From Haliea salexigens DSM 19537 (lineage in GTDB: Bacteria; Pseudomonadota; Gammaproteobacteria; Pseudomonadales; Halieaceae), in assembly GCF_000423125.1 (NCBI RefSeq), contig NZ_AUHJ01000007.1, forward strand, positions 62,001 through 126,000: 64,000 nt of DNA, read 5' to 3'. The position numbers and the translations under genes are program-made. Shown here one piece after another: positions 38,002 through 46,673 of the stretch (the stretch's first letter is position 1; each line of letters starts with the position of its first letter). Under the pieces are notes generated by a model. That model saw only the letters and a program-made list of their open reading frames with translations. It had not been told where the DNA came from and did no database searches.

Positions 38002-38992
38002 TGCGCACCTCCCGCGGCGTACGCCCGGTCCATTTCTGGTAGGCGCGCCGGAAGTTCGAGGCATCGTTAAAGCCTACCAGGTAGGCAATGGTGGACAGCG
38101 GCAGGCGGCTGTTCTTCAGGTAGCGTGTGGCGTGCTCCGCCCGCACCCGGTCCAGCAGCTGTTGGTAGGCAGTACCCTCCTGCTCCAGCCGGCGCCGGTA
38201 GGTGCGCGGGCTCAGGTTGAGCATGTTGGCAACCTGTGGCATCTGCGGGTACTGGCCCTCCAGCTTGCGCAGCAGGCGCAGGGTCTGCTCCGATACCGAG
38301 TCATGTTCTTCGAGGTCCGCCAGCAGGCGCGCACATTCATTTTCGTACAGTGAGCGCAGGGCGGGGTTGGACAGCGGCAGTGCAACATCGAGCAGTTGGG
38401 CGTCGAAGGAGATGCGCCCCAGCGGGCAATCGAAGTGTACGTCATCGCCGAACACCTCGTGATAGGTGGCGGCGTGTGGTGGCGGGGGGTAGGGGAGCTC
38501 TACCCGGACCACCAGATCCTGCCGGTTGAGCAGGCCGCGCAGTGTGTTGAGCATCGCGGCGTACATCAGCTCGGTGCCGAACTGCGGAGGATTGTCGGTA
38601 GGGGCGGTGACCGTGGTCAGCACACAGCGGTTTTCATGCTCCGTGAGTTCCAGTTGCAGGGTGGGTGACGACAGCAGGTGGTAATAGCGCAGGAACAGCT
38701 CCATGACCTGCCGCAGGTCGCGACAGGTCATGAATGCCTGGCCGAGAATGGCGTGTGCACTCAGGTTCAGGCGCATGCCCAGGTGCAGGCCCAATGCCGT
38801 GTCCCCGGTTAGTGCCAGGGCGTTGCTGACGAGGCGGGCAAAATCATCTTCACTGACGCGCGCACCGATACCGGCGAGCCCCGAATCGGCCAGCGATGTG
38901 CCGTCAAGCACGGCCTCGCGCGCAAACCCCCGGCTCTCGACCATGTCGATCAGGATCAGGATGTACTGTGCTGGCGCGCTGACACGGGGCAT
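37991..38992 (-). CDS. AraC-family transcriptional regulator
   Basis: 333-aa regulator with an N-terminal Arabinose_bd-like effector domain (DUF4066/AraC-type, about 1-190) and a C-terminal double HTH (about 230-330: MLNLSPRTYRRRLEQEG and IAYLVGFNDASNFRRAYQKWTG). Similar to the OruR/ArgR-like group of Pseudomonas-like bacteria. ATG 38992 preferred over TTG 39010. Divergent from the di-iron protein and coupled to the patatin gene. Confidence 0.88.
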   Translation of the reverse strand: MPRVSAPAQYILILIDMVESRGFAREAVLDGTSLADSGLAGIGARVSEDDFARLVSNALALTGDTALGLHLGMRLNLSAHAILGQAFMTCRDLRQVMELFLRYYHLLSSPTLQLELTEHENRCVLTTVTAPTDNPPQFGTELMYAAMLNTLRGLLNRQDLVVRVELPYPPPPHAATYHEVFGDDVHFDCPLGRISFDAQLLDVALPLSNPALRSLYENECARLLADLEEHDSVSEQTLRLLRKLEGQYPQMPQVANMLNLSPRTYRRRLEQEGTAYQQLLDRVRAEHATRYLKNSRLPLSTIAYLVGFNDASNFRRAYQKWTGRTPREVRSER

Positions 38993-39022
38993 CGGTCTAT
39001 TTGGCCACAAATAACCTTATTT

Positions 39023-39043
39023 TGACAAGACTTCACCTTGTTA
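39023..39043. promoter_or_regulatory. Inverted repeat between araC-type gene and di-iron gene
   Basis: TGACAAG - 7 bases - CTTGTTA, arms complementary at 6 of 7 positions, in the 111-base divergent region. Candidate operator for the AraC protein. Confidence 0.45.
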
Positions 39044-39103
39044 GCCTGCGGGCGCTCGCACATAGTGAAGCCCAATGCAATTTTGCATGTCAGGAGTACG
39101 GTT

Positions 39104-40285
39104 ATGAAAGTAGAGTGGAGCTCCACCCCGCGCAAGATCCAGCGCTTCGCCAATGCCGACTACCCGCGTGAGAACCCGGATCTGGAGGATCTGCTGACCC
39201 CCGGTGATGTCGATCATATCGCCGAGATTTTCAGCACCCCGCTCACCGGATCCTACAACTGGGACTACAAGGTGCAGGACGATCGCATCAAGAAGCTCTA
39301 TGACCTCGGCAAGCAGCTCAACTGGGACCCGGAGATGGATATCAACTGGGACCGCCCCTGGCCAGACGAAGAGCGCATGCCCGAGCTGATGAACCTGCAC
39401 ACCTACCAGCCCTACCTGGATATGGATGAGCCGACACGCAAGGAGTTCTGGCTGCACATGAATGCCTGGAGCCTGTCCCAGTTCCTGCATGGTGAACAGG
39501 GCGCGCTGCTGGTGGCATCGCAGCTGTGCTCCTGCGCCCCCACCCTCAACGCCAAGCTGTACGCTGCCTCACAGACGTTCGACGAGGCGCGCCACGTCGA
39601 GGTCTTCAACAAGTACCTGCAGAAGCGCATCGGCGTGATGTACCCGATCAACACGCACCTGAAGGCGATCATCGACAAGATACTCACCGACGCGCGCTGG
39701 GACATGAAGTTCATCGGCATGCAGCTGGTGATCGAGGGACTGGCGCTGTCGGCCTTCAATACCACCCGCGAAACCACCCCCGACCCGGTGCTCAAGGATG
39801 TTGTGTACCTGGTCACCCGGGACGAAGCGCGGCACGTGACCTTCGGTGTGAATTACCTCGAGGAGTTTGTCAAAACCCTGACCGACGAGGAGCGTGAGGA
39901 GCGCGCCCAGTTCGCCTACGAGGCCTGCGTGGTGAGCCGCGAGCGGCTGGTGGCAACCGATGTCTTTGCACACTTCGGCTGGGACGTGGAAGAGGCGCGC
40001 CTGCAGGTGCTGGAGGGCTTTGTCATGTCCACCTTCCGCAACCTGTTGTTCCAGCGCGTGATTCCCAACCTGAAGCGCATCGGTCTGCTGACCGACAAGA
40101 TCCGGCCGAAGTTCGAGGCGCTGGGCATTCTGGAGTTCGAAAACCTGGCGACCGATGGCGATATCGACTGGACGCTGCTGGAGCGGCCTCTGGATACCAA
40201 CGAGGCCCAGGGTTACGAGCAGAGCATGCTGGCAGAGTTCAACAAGCTGAAGGATGCACCTGAGGAGCCGCGCAAGGCGGGTTGA
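39104..40285 (+). CDS. Ferritin-like di-iron protein
   Basis: 393-aa soluble helical protein. Two ligand sets of a carboxylate-bridged di-iron centre are visible: Glu131, then DEARH (Glu161, His164), Glu211, then DEARH (Glu241, His244), as in ribonucleotide-reductase R2, AurF and related oxygenases. Not close to any enzyme I can name, so the reaction is open. ATG 39104 has SD CAGGAGT. Divergent from the AraC gene, which probably regulates it. Confidence 0.85.
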   Translation: MKVEWSSTPRKIQRFANADYPRENPDLEDLLTPGDVDHIAEIFSTPLTGSYNWDYKVQDDRIKKLYDLGKQLNWDPEMDINWDRPWPDEERMPELMNLHTYQPYLDMDEPTRKEFWLHMNAWSLSQFLHGEQGALLVASQLCSCAPTLNAKLYAASQTFDEARHVEVFNKYLQKRIGVMYPINTHLKAIIDKILTDARWDMKFIGMQLVIEGLALSAFNTTRETTPDPVLKDVVYLVTRDEARHVTFGVNYLEEFVKTLTDEEREERAQFAYEACVVSRERLVATDVFAHFGWDVEEARLQVLEGFVMSTFRNLLFQRVIPNLKRIGLLTDKIRPKFEALGILEFENLATDGDIDWTLLERPLDTNEAQGYEQSMLAEFNKLKDAPEEPRKAG

Positions 40286-40302
40286 GGTCGCCTTCAGTCC
40301 CG

Positions 40303-40337
40303 CACAAAAAAGCCGGCTTCAAGCCGGCTTTTTTGTG
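40303..40337. terminator. Bidirectional Rho-independent terminator
   Basis: A 35-base palindrome: 17-base arms with a single central C, GCCGGC core, and an A6 tract before and T6 after, between the convergent di-iron gene and rpsT. It works in both directions. Confidence 0.95.
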
Positions 40338-40354
40338 GAATGCGATATCCCGGA

Positions 40355-40624
40355 TCAGGCGGAGGCAAGTGCCTTGATCTGGGTATTGAGGCGGCTCTTG
40401 TGGCGAGCGGCCTTGTTCTTGTGGATGATGCCCTTGTCGGCCATGCGGTCGATGACCGGTACGGCGCTGGCGTAGGCCGCTTTGGCCTGCTCGGCGTCGC
40501 CGGTACCAATGGCAGCGATCACTTTCTTGAGGTTGGTACGCACCAGCGAACGCAGGCTGGCGTTGTGGGCGCGACGCTTTTCCGCCTGGCGGGCGCGCTT
40601 TCTGGCTTGCGGGGAGTTGGCCAC
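40355..40624 (-). CDS. rpsT: 30S ribosomal protein S20
   Basis: 89-aa S20 that binds 16S rRNA ([21 protein letters not shown]). Starts at GTG 40624 with SD GAGGAA; a non-ATG start is common in rpsT and fits its autoregulation. Ends at the shared bidirectional terminator. Confidence 0.97.
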   Translation of the reverse strand: MANSPQARKRARQAEKRRAHNASLRSLVRTNLKKVIAAIGTGDAEQAKAAYASAVPVIDRMADKGIIHKNKAARHKSRLNTQIKALASA

Positions 40625-40662
40625 AATAGTTCCTCGTGGGTTAGCAAATTTCAGGAGGCGAG

Positions 40663-40691
40663 ATTATTCACATAAGCCTGTGTCTTGTCAA
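40663..40691 (-). promoter_or_regulatory. Promoter of rpsT
   Basis: TTGACA (complement of 40686-40691) and AATAAT (complement of 40663-40668) with a 17-base spacer, about 40 bases upstream of the rpsT start. Perfect -35 and good -10. Confidence 0.7.
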
Positions 40692-40784
40692 CCATGGGGC
40701 CGCATTCCCGGCGGGTTCGCTGCGCCTGCCGGCCAAGCTGCGGTATACTGCGTGTTTGACTCGAAAGCGGTGGAATTGCACGCC

Positions 40785-41423
40785 ATGGTCGCCAAGCAGG
40801 AACACAGAACCGAGCCCGCGAGCGGTACCGCCGAGCGCATTCTGGACGCGGCGGAAGATCTGTTCGCCAAGAAGGGCTATAAGGGCGCCTCACTTGGCGA
40901 GGTGGCAGAGCGCGTGGGTATTCGCTCTCCCAGCCTTTATAACCATTTTCGCAACAAGGAAGCGCTGTACCGAGCGGTGCTGAGTCGTCTCCTGGATGAC
41001 TTTGCGGCACCGATGGAGGAGTTGCACAGGGCGCCGATTACCGACGAGCGCCTGTATCAGTGGCTCGAGGCGATTGTCCGCAAGCATCACGCCAACCCCA
41101 ACCTGGCGCGGCTGCTGCAGCACGCGGCGCTGTCGGGCGGCCCGGGAACCAATGATCTTATCGAGCGCTTCTTTCGGCCCATGTTTCACGACGATGAAGG
41201 CCTGTTGCAGCCCGGCTTGCGTGCGCTGGGCGACGCCGGCCTGCGTCCCTGGGCGGTGATGGCCTTCAACAACCTGATCATGTCCTATGTGACCATGGCG
41301 CCGATGTACCGCGACCTGCTCGGGCAGGACCCGTTCAGCGACCAAGCGCTTGAGCGCCAGCTCACCCTGATAAAAACCCTGGTACAGGCGGTCATCGCTA
41401 CCCCGTCGCCTGCAGCAAACTGA
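40785..41423 (+). CDS. TetR-family transcriptional regulator
   Basis: 212-aa repressor. The N-terminal HTH is typical (AERILDAAEDLFAKKGYKGASL and IRSPSLYNHFRNKEAL). The C-terminal effector domain is divergent. ATG 40785 gives the usual short lead before the HTH. 12 bases before the tyrosine-phosphatase gene on the same strand, so they may be co-transcribed. Confidence 0.88.
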   Translation: MVAKQEHRTEPASGTAERILDAAEDLFAKKGYKGASLGEVAERVGIRSPSLYNHFRNKEALYRAVLSRLLDDFAAPMEELHRAPITDERLYQWLEAIVRKHHANPNLARLLQHAALSGGPGTNDLIERFFRPMFHDDEGLLQPGLRALGDAGLRPWAVMAFNNLIMSYVTMAPMYRDLLGQDPFSDQALERQLTLIKTLVQAVIATPSPAAN

Positions 41424-41435
41424 TTCGGAGTTTAT

Positions 41436-42434
41436 ATGCCCCTACTGACCGACACGGTGCACATCTGGCGTGCGCCTGAAGGTGACTACCACGTTGAGTG
41501 GGAGGCGAGTCACCCGCACACGCAGGTCACCGTCAGTCCGCTGGAAGCGGATGCGAACCTGCAGATGCACTATGAAGAAGCCGTACCACGTATGCGGGTT
41601 CAGGGTTTGCCGGTTGGGCGTCGCCATCAGTTTCGCCTGCAGGATCAACATGGCAACGAGCTGGTCGCCATGGAGCGCCGGCTCGGTATGCAGGGTACAC
41701 CCAATTTCCGTGATTTCGGGGGCTACCGCACGGAGGACGGCAGGCGCGTGCGCTGGGGTTATCTGTATCGGTCAGGCCAGCTTTCACAGCTGACAGAGCA
41801 GGACTTGACCCTGCTGGACCATCTGCAGCTCGACCTGCTGTGCGATTTCCGGCGCGAGACTGAGCAGAGTGCCAGCCCGAACCGTCTACCCAGTACGCGA
41901 GCGCCGCGGGTTGCCAGCGTGCCGATTACGCCGGGCAGCAACGACGCCGCCTTCGCTGATGGCCAGCTCGATCGCGGTGGGCGGCAACCGATGTTCGATT
42001 TCATGGTGGATATCAATCGCGACTTCGTGGAGGCGCAGAGCCCCGCTTATCGGCGCATGTTCAGTGAGATCCTGGCGCAGGACGATGCCCGCTTTCTGGT
42101 GCACTGCGCGGCCGGGAAGGATCGCACGGGCTTTGCCGCGGCTATTATCCTGATGGCGCTGGGTGTGTCCGGTGAGCAGGTGATGGCGGATTATCTGTTG
42201 ACCCGTCGCTTCTTTGATCCGCGGCAGGAAATAGACCGTTTACGGGTCAAATACGGTTTTCAGTCACAGGAAGATGACGCGATCATGCCGATGCTGGAAG
42301 TGCACGAAGCGTATCTGGCGCGCGCGTTGCAGGCGATTGCCGACTATGGGGATGTCAACAGTTACCTGGCCCGCGAGCTGGGGGTTGGCAGCGCCGAGCG
42401 CGAAGAGTTGCGCCGGCGCTACCTGGAGGCCTGA
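41436..42434 (+). CDS. Tyrosine-type protein/lipid phosphatase
   Basis: 332-aa protein. An N-terminal beta-rich segment (1-80) precedes a Y_phosphatase3 domain (MptpB/LipA-like) with FRDFGGY near 91-97 and the P-loop HCAAGKDRTG (His223, Cys224, Arg230). The phosphorylated substrate is unknown. Its TGA touches the stop of the convergent small gene. Confidence 0.86.
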   Translation: MPLLTDTVHIWRAPEGDYHVEWEASHPHTQVTVSPLEADANLQMHYEEAVPRMRVQGLPVGRRHQFRLQDQHGNELVAMERRLGMQGTPNFRDFGGYRTEDGRRVRWGYLYRSGQLSQLTEQDLTLLDHLQLDLLCDFRRETEQSASPNRLPSTRAPRVASVPITPGSNDAAFADGQLDRGGRQPMFDFMVDINRDFVEAQSPAYRRMFSEILAQDDARFLVHCAAGKDRTGFAAAIILMALGVSGEQVMADYLLTRRFFDPRQEIDRLRVKYGFQSQEDDAIMPMLEVHEAYLARALQAIADYGDVNSYLARELGVGSAEREELRRRYLEA

Positions 42435-42707
42435 TTAGAGGGCGTTGCAGGCTGCCTTGGCGGCCTTGATCTGCTTGCGCTCACACTCATCGTTCAGCTC
42501 GTTGCCCGCACACCACTTGCGACGGTTTTCCCACGCGGTGAGAGTGGCGGTTTTGCCATTGGAGCACTTCACCATGTACTCGGAGTAGGCGGCGCCAGTG
42601 CTGGATTCATGGTTGCCCTGGAAAACAATGCTGGTCGGCTTGGCGGCGAAGGCAGCGGACGACAGGGCCAGCAGGGCAGAGACGGTGGCAATTTTGGCGA
42701 ATTTCAT
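42435..42707 (-). CDS. Small secreted Cys-containing protein
   Basis: 90-aa protein with a clear signal peptide (cleavage near AAFAA) and about 68 mature residues with four Cys (KCSN, WCAG, DECE, AACN), probably forming two disulfides in the periplasm. I recognise no family. SD GAGGAA precedes ATG 42707. Ends flush with the phosphatase stop. Confidence 0.7.
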   Translation of the reverse strand: MKFAKIATVSALLALSSAAFAAKPTSIVFQGNHESSTGAAYSEYMVKCSNGKTATLTAWENRRKWCAGNELNDECERKQIKAAKAACNAL

Positions 42708-42839
42708 GTGGGTTCCTCAGCAAACGATTACAGTGTATGGCCAGCCTGTGGCGGTGTAACACCGGCGGCAGGATGGCAGCAGTATACGTGTGTTCTACGT
42801 GTGTAGAACAGTTACAGATTCGTAACGCCGGGAATAAAG

Positions 42840-42938
42840 AAGTAACAGTGGGGCTGATATCAGGGTTTACTTTTTTCTTAACACATTGATTTATAATAAT
42901 TAATTATGTAGATCAGGGCGCCTGTTGCGCAGGCGCCC
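42840..42938. other. AT-rich intergenic patch with a GC hairpin
   Basis: An AT-rich stretch at about 42865-42910 (TTATAATAATTAATTATG) unlike the rest of the window, next to a stem-loop with 9-nt arms (42916-42924 and 42930-42938, loop TTGCG). The hairpin is 45 bases past the end of the gene at 42983 on the minus strand, and the AT patch may be the promoter of the secreted small protein. Confidence 0.4.
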
Positions 42939-42982
42939 GAAGGTTACAAATGTTTAATGGGGCGGGTGTCTGGGTAACAGCG

Positions 42983-43204
42983 TCAGGCCATGGCGATCAG
43001 CACAAGGCCGACAATGGCGAGCAGAACGGATTGCCCTGCCTTGTCCAGGCGGAACAGGCCATACAGGTAGGCGAAGGGGGGAAGTATGAGGGCGCACAGG
43101 CCCCACGCGTAATCCTCCTTCCAGGACTGAATCAGCAACAGCACCCAGCTGAGCAACAGGGTGGCGAGGCCGAAGGTAAGTAGTGTTGCAGACGTGGCTT
43201 CCAT
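42983..43204 (-). CDS. Small membrane protein
   Basis: 73-aa protein with two to three hydrophobic segments (LLTFGLATLLLSWVLLLIQ, LCALILPPFAYLYGLF, LLAIVGLVLIAMA). ATG 43204 has a very strong SD (GGGAGGAACC). Family and role unknown. Confidence 0.7.
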   Translation of the reverse strand: MEATSATLLTFGLATLLLSWVLLLIQSWKEDYAWGLCALILPPFAYLYGLFRLDKAGQSVLLAIVGLVLIAMA

Positions 43205-43377
43205 GGTTCCTCCCAATAGGCACGTGGCTCCGGCGGAGCGGGCTTGAGATTAGCAGAAGCCTGCGGTCGTGTCAGCGCATGCGAAGGCCGGAGTGATGCC
43301 CCCTGGCGGGATCTGGCGGATGACGTGCCGGGGGAATTTGGGTATCGTGTGGCGCTGTTTTTCTTGAGGATATTGCT

Positions 43378-44547
43378 TTGAGTGATCCCTTTGCGGATAT
43401 CCGTCCCTATCGTGATGAAGAAGTGCCCGCGGTCCTCGATCGCCTCCTCGCGGACCGGGAGCTGCTCGACGCGATTGCCAGTTTGAGTCTGGGCCGGGTG
43501 GCGCGCGCGTTGCCCGGGCTGGTACGGCCTGTCGTGCGCTGGTACCTCGGCCGCCAGCTCCGCGGCGTGCAGGATGTCCACGGTATGCAGATGGTCATCA
43601 AGCATTACGTCGAGAAGGTGATCGACGATACCACCGCCGGCTTCAGCGTCTCGGGCCTGGATGAGCTGGATGTCTCGCGCCCCTGGCTGTTCATGAGCAA
43701 CCACCGCGACATCGTCATGGATCCGGCGTTCACCAACTATGCGCTGCACCGCAGTGGTCACCAGACGGTGCGCATTGCCATCGGCGACAACCTGCTCACC
43801 AAGCCCTGGGTGTCGGACCTCATGCGGCTCAACAAGAGCTTTATCGTCAAGCGCTCGGTTGCCAGCGGGCGGGCGTTGCTGGCCGCTTCCCGCCACCTGT
43901 CCAACTACATCCGCCTGTCGCTGCAGGAAGAGCGCGCACCGATCTGGATCGCCCAGCGTGAAGGGCGCGCGAAAGACGGCATCGACCGCACCGAGCCCGC
44001 CGTCATCAAGATGCTGGCGATGAGCCGCGATAAACAGACCGAAAGCTTCAGTGAGCTGATTAACGGGCTGGGTATCGTGCCTGTGTCCATTGCCTACGAA
44101 CTGGACCCCTGCGACGGCATGAAGGCGCGTGAAATGCACCTGCGCAGCACCACCGGTAGTTATGCCAAGGCCGAGCAGGAAGATGTGGCCTCTATAGCCC
44201 GAGGTATTTCCGGCCAGAAAGGGCGCGTACACGTGGCGTTCGGTACACCGCTGGTGGGCGAGTTCGACGGACCCGATGCGGTAGCGGCGGAAATCGACCG
44301 GCAAATTGTCTCGCTGTATTGCCTGCACCCCACTAACCTGCAGGCCTGGCGTATGTTGCAGGGCGATGCGGCCGTGGTGCCGGCCACGCTCACGCGCGAG
44401 GCGGGCAGTTGCTCGGAGGCCGACTTCCGCGCCCGCATCGAGAACCTGCCCGCGGAACAGCGCCCCTTCGCTCTGGCCACGTACGCTAACGCCGTGGCCA
44501 GCAAGCTGGCATTGCGTGCGGCGGCGGAGCCGCCAGCGTCTTGCTGA
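43378..44547 (+). CDS. Acyltransferase, PlsC-like
   Basis: 389-aa glycerolipid-type acyltransferase. The catalytic block is SNHRDIVMDP (about residue 107), a HRDI-x-x-D variant of the usual HX4D, and the substrate-binding IWIAQREGRAKDGID region resembles the second PlsC block. Start TTG 43378 with GAGGAT seven bases upstream. It overlaps the dinG start by seven bases. Confidence 0.83.
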   Translation: MSDPFADIRPYRDEEVPAVLDRLLADRELLDAIASLSLGRVARALPGLVRPVVRWYLGRQLRGVQDVHGMQMVIKHYVEKVIDDTTAGFSVSGLDELDVSRPWLFMSNHRDIVMDPAFTNYALHRSGHQTVRIAIGDNLLTKPWVSDLMRLNKSFIVKRSVASGRALLAASRHLSNYIRLSLQEERAPIWIAQREGRAKDGIDRTEPAVIKMLAMSRDKQTESFSELINGLGIVPVSIAYELDPCDGMKAREMHLRSTTGSYAKAEQEDVASIARGISGQKGRVHVAFGTPLVGEFDGPDAVAAEIDRQIVSLYCLHPTNLQAWRMLQGDAAVVPATLTREAGSCSEADFRARIENLPAEQRPFALATYANAVASKLALRAAAEPPASC

Positions 44548-46673
44548 GCGACGCCCTCAAGGACCAGATTCGCGAAGCCTACGCCGCTATCACCGCCGCC
44601 AAGGGTTTGAAGCCGCGTTGGGGCCAACGGCAGATGATTGCGGAAATCGCCAATGCGCTGGCTCGCATCAACCCGGAGACAGGCCGCGCGCGCCCGGAAA
44701 CACCGGCCGTCTGTGTTATCGAGGCGGGCACCGGCACTGGCAAGACGATCGCCTACGCCGTCACCGCCATTCCTCTGGCGCAGGCGCTGGGCAAGCGGCT
44801 GGTGGTGGCCACGGCCACGGTTGCCCTGCAGGAGCAGTTCGTCAACAAGGATCTGCCGGATATCCGCCAGCACAGCGGCCTCGAGTTCAGTTACACGCTG
44901 GCCAAAGGCCGCCGACGTTATGTCTGCCTGTCCAAACTGGATCATCACCTCGGCGGCAGCGGCGCCGGAGACGTACTCCCCCTGTACCCCGATGAGTTCC
45001 AGGCACCGGACAACGCCGAGGCGCTGCCGGTGTACAGCGCCATGCTGGAAGCGCTCGGGCGTGGTGAGTGGGACGGTGACCGCGACAACTGGCCGGGTCA
45101 GGTGCCGGACGCCATCTGGTTCGGGGCCACCACCGATCACAGCCAGTGCAGTGGCCGGCGCTGTCCGAACATCAGTCAGTGCAGTTTTTTTCGCGCGCGG
45201 GATGCCCTGCAGTATGCCGATGTGGTGGTGGCCAACCACGATCTCGTGCTCGCTGACCTCGCCCTTGGCGGCGGCGCCATACTGTCGGCGCCCGAAGACA
45301 GTATTTATGTGTTTGACGAAGGGCATCACCTGCCCGACAAGGCGCTGGGGCACTTTGCCAGTTTCTGCCGGCTACACACCACGGTGCAGTGGCTGCAGGA
45401 CAACCGCAAACTGCTGGTGCAGGCCGCGTCTGCGCTGGCGCCATTGACCGATATCGCCCGGCCGTTGGCAGCGCTGCCCGGGGTGATGGAGGAGGCGCAG
45501 AACGCCCTGCAGGTGGCGGAGCAGGCGGTGGCCACCCTGTTCGCCGAACGCGCCCCCACCAGCGGGCGCGGCGACGAGCAGCAGATGCGTTTCGCGCACG
45601 GCCGCGTGCCGGAACAGCTGCAGCCTCTGGCGGCCGGTCTCGCCAGCCAGTTCCAGCAGATCAGCTCAGCGCTGGCGAAGATCGAGGCGCGCCTGGCGGA
45701 AGCGCTGGAAGAAGACGATTGCGGCCTGCCCCCCGGTGATGCGGAAACCTGGCACCTGAGCCTGGGTGGCCTGCTGAATCGAGCGGAGTCCACACTGGCC
45801 CTGTGGCAGGCCTACGCGGTGACTGGCGAGGGGGAGGTGCCGCCCATGGCGCGCTGGATCACCCTGCTCGACGGTGGCGGACAAACCGGTTTTGACCTGC
45901 GTTGCAGCCCCATTCTCGCCGCCGATATCCTGCAGGAGTATCTGTGGTCACGCGCGGCCGGCGTGGTGATTACCTCCGCCACCATCACCGCCCTGCGTTC
46001 CTTTGATCGCTTCATTTTGCATTCCGGCGCGCCTTCCGAAGGGGTTTTCAAGGTGGTGGCCAGTCCCTTTGACTATTCCCGGGCGACCCTGCGTGTGCCC
46101 GCCATGCCCTGCGACCCCGGAGACGCCGAAGCCCACACCGCGGCATTGATCGACCAGCTGCCCGGCTTGCTCGACCGCAGTGAGGCCAGCCTGGTGCTGT
46201 TTTCGTCCCGGCGACAGATGCAGGATGTGCACGCGGGTGTGTCGGCTCCGTTCGGCAGCCTGCTGCTGATGCAGGGTGATGGCAGCAAACAGGAGATTCT
46301 GCGCCAGCACCGGGAGGCAGTGGATGCGGGGCGTGGCAGCATCCTGTTCGGGCTGGCCAGTTTTGCCGAGGGGGTTGACCTGCCCGGTGCCTACTGCCGC
46401 CATGTGGTGATTGCCAAGATTCCCTTCGCCGTGCCCGACAGCCCTATCGAGGCCGCGCTGGCGGAATGGGTGGAGGCGCAGGGGCGCAACGCCTTCATGG
46501 AGATCAGCGTGCCGGACGCGGCGCTGCGCCTGGTGCAGGCCAGCGGTCGCCTGCTGCGCACGGAACAGGACAGTGGCCGGGTGACACTCATGGACCGTCG
46601 CCTGCTCACGCGCCGCTATGGCCAGGCCATACTGGATTCCCTGCCGCCGTTTACCCGGGAGTTGGGGCGCTAG
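44541..46673 (+). CDS. dinG: ATP-dependent DNA helicase DinG
   Basis: 710-aa XPD-like superfamily 2 helicase (5'-3'), thought to clear R-loops and damage. Walker A AGTGTGKT is within residues 61-69. The four Cys of the Fe-S cluster are at 129, 203, 208 and 214, and the Walker B box DEGH is at 259-262. The C-terminal QASGRLLRTEQDSG motif VI is present. Start TTG 44541 overlaps the acyltransferase gene. Confidence 0.94.
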   Translation: MLSDALKDQIREAYAAITAAKGLKPRWGQRQMIAEIANALARINPETGRARPETPAVCVIEAGTGTGKTIAYAVTAIPLAQALGKRLVVATATVALQEQFVNKDLPDIRQHSGLEFSYTLAKGRRRYVCLSKLDHHLGGSGAGDVLPLYPDEFQAPDNAEALPVYSAMLEALGRGEWDGDRDNWPGQVPDAIWFGATTDHSQCSGRRCPNISQCSFFRARDALQYADVVVANHDLVLADLALGGGAILSAPEDSIYVFDEGHHLPDKALGHFASFCRLHTTVQWLQDNRKLLVQAASALAPLTDIARPLAALPGVMEEAQNALQVAEQAVATLFAERAPTSGRGDEQQMRFAHGRVPEQLQPLAAGLASQFQQISSALAKIEARLAEALEEDDCGLPPGDAETWHLSLGGLLNRAESTLALWQAYAVTGEGEVPPMARWITLLDGGGQTGFDLRCSPILAADILQEYLWSRAAGVVITSATITALRSFDRFILHSGAPSEGVFKVVASPFDYSRATLRVPAMPCDPGDAEAHTAALIDQLPGLLDRSEASLVLFSSRRQMQDVHAGVSAPFGSLLLMQGDGSKQEILRQHREAVDAGRGSILFGLASFAEGVDLPGAYCRHVVIAKIPFAVPDSPIEAALAEWVEAQGRNAFMEISVPDAALRLVQASGRLLRTEQDSGRVTLMDRRLLTRRYGQAILDSLPPFTRELGR

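Noticed and set aside
43132-45353. Two overlapping antisense frames opposite the acyltransferase and dinG
   Set aside because: Shadows; catalytic motifs are only on the plus strand.
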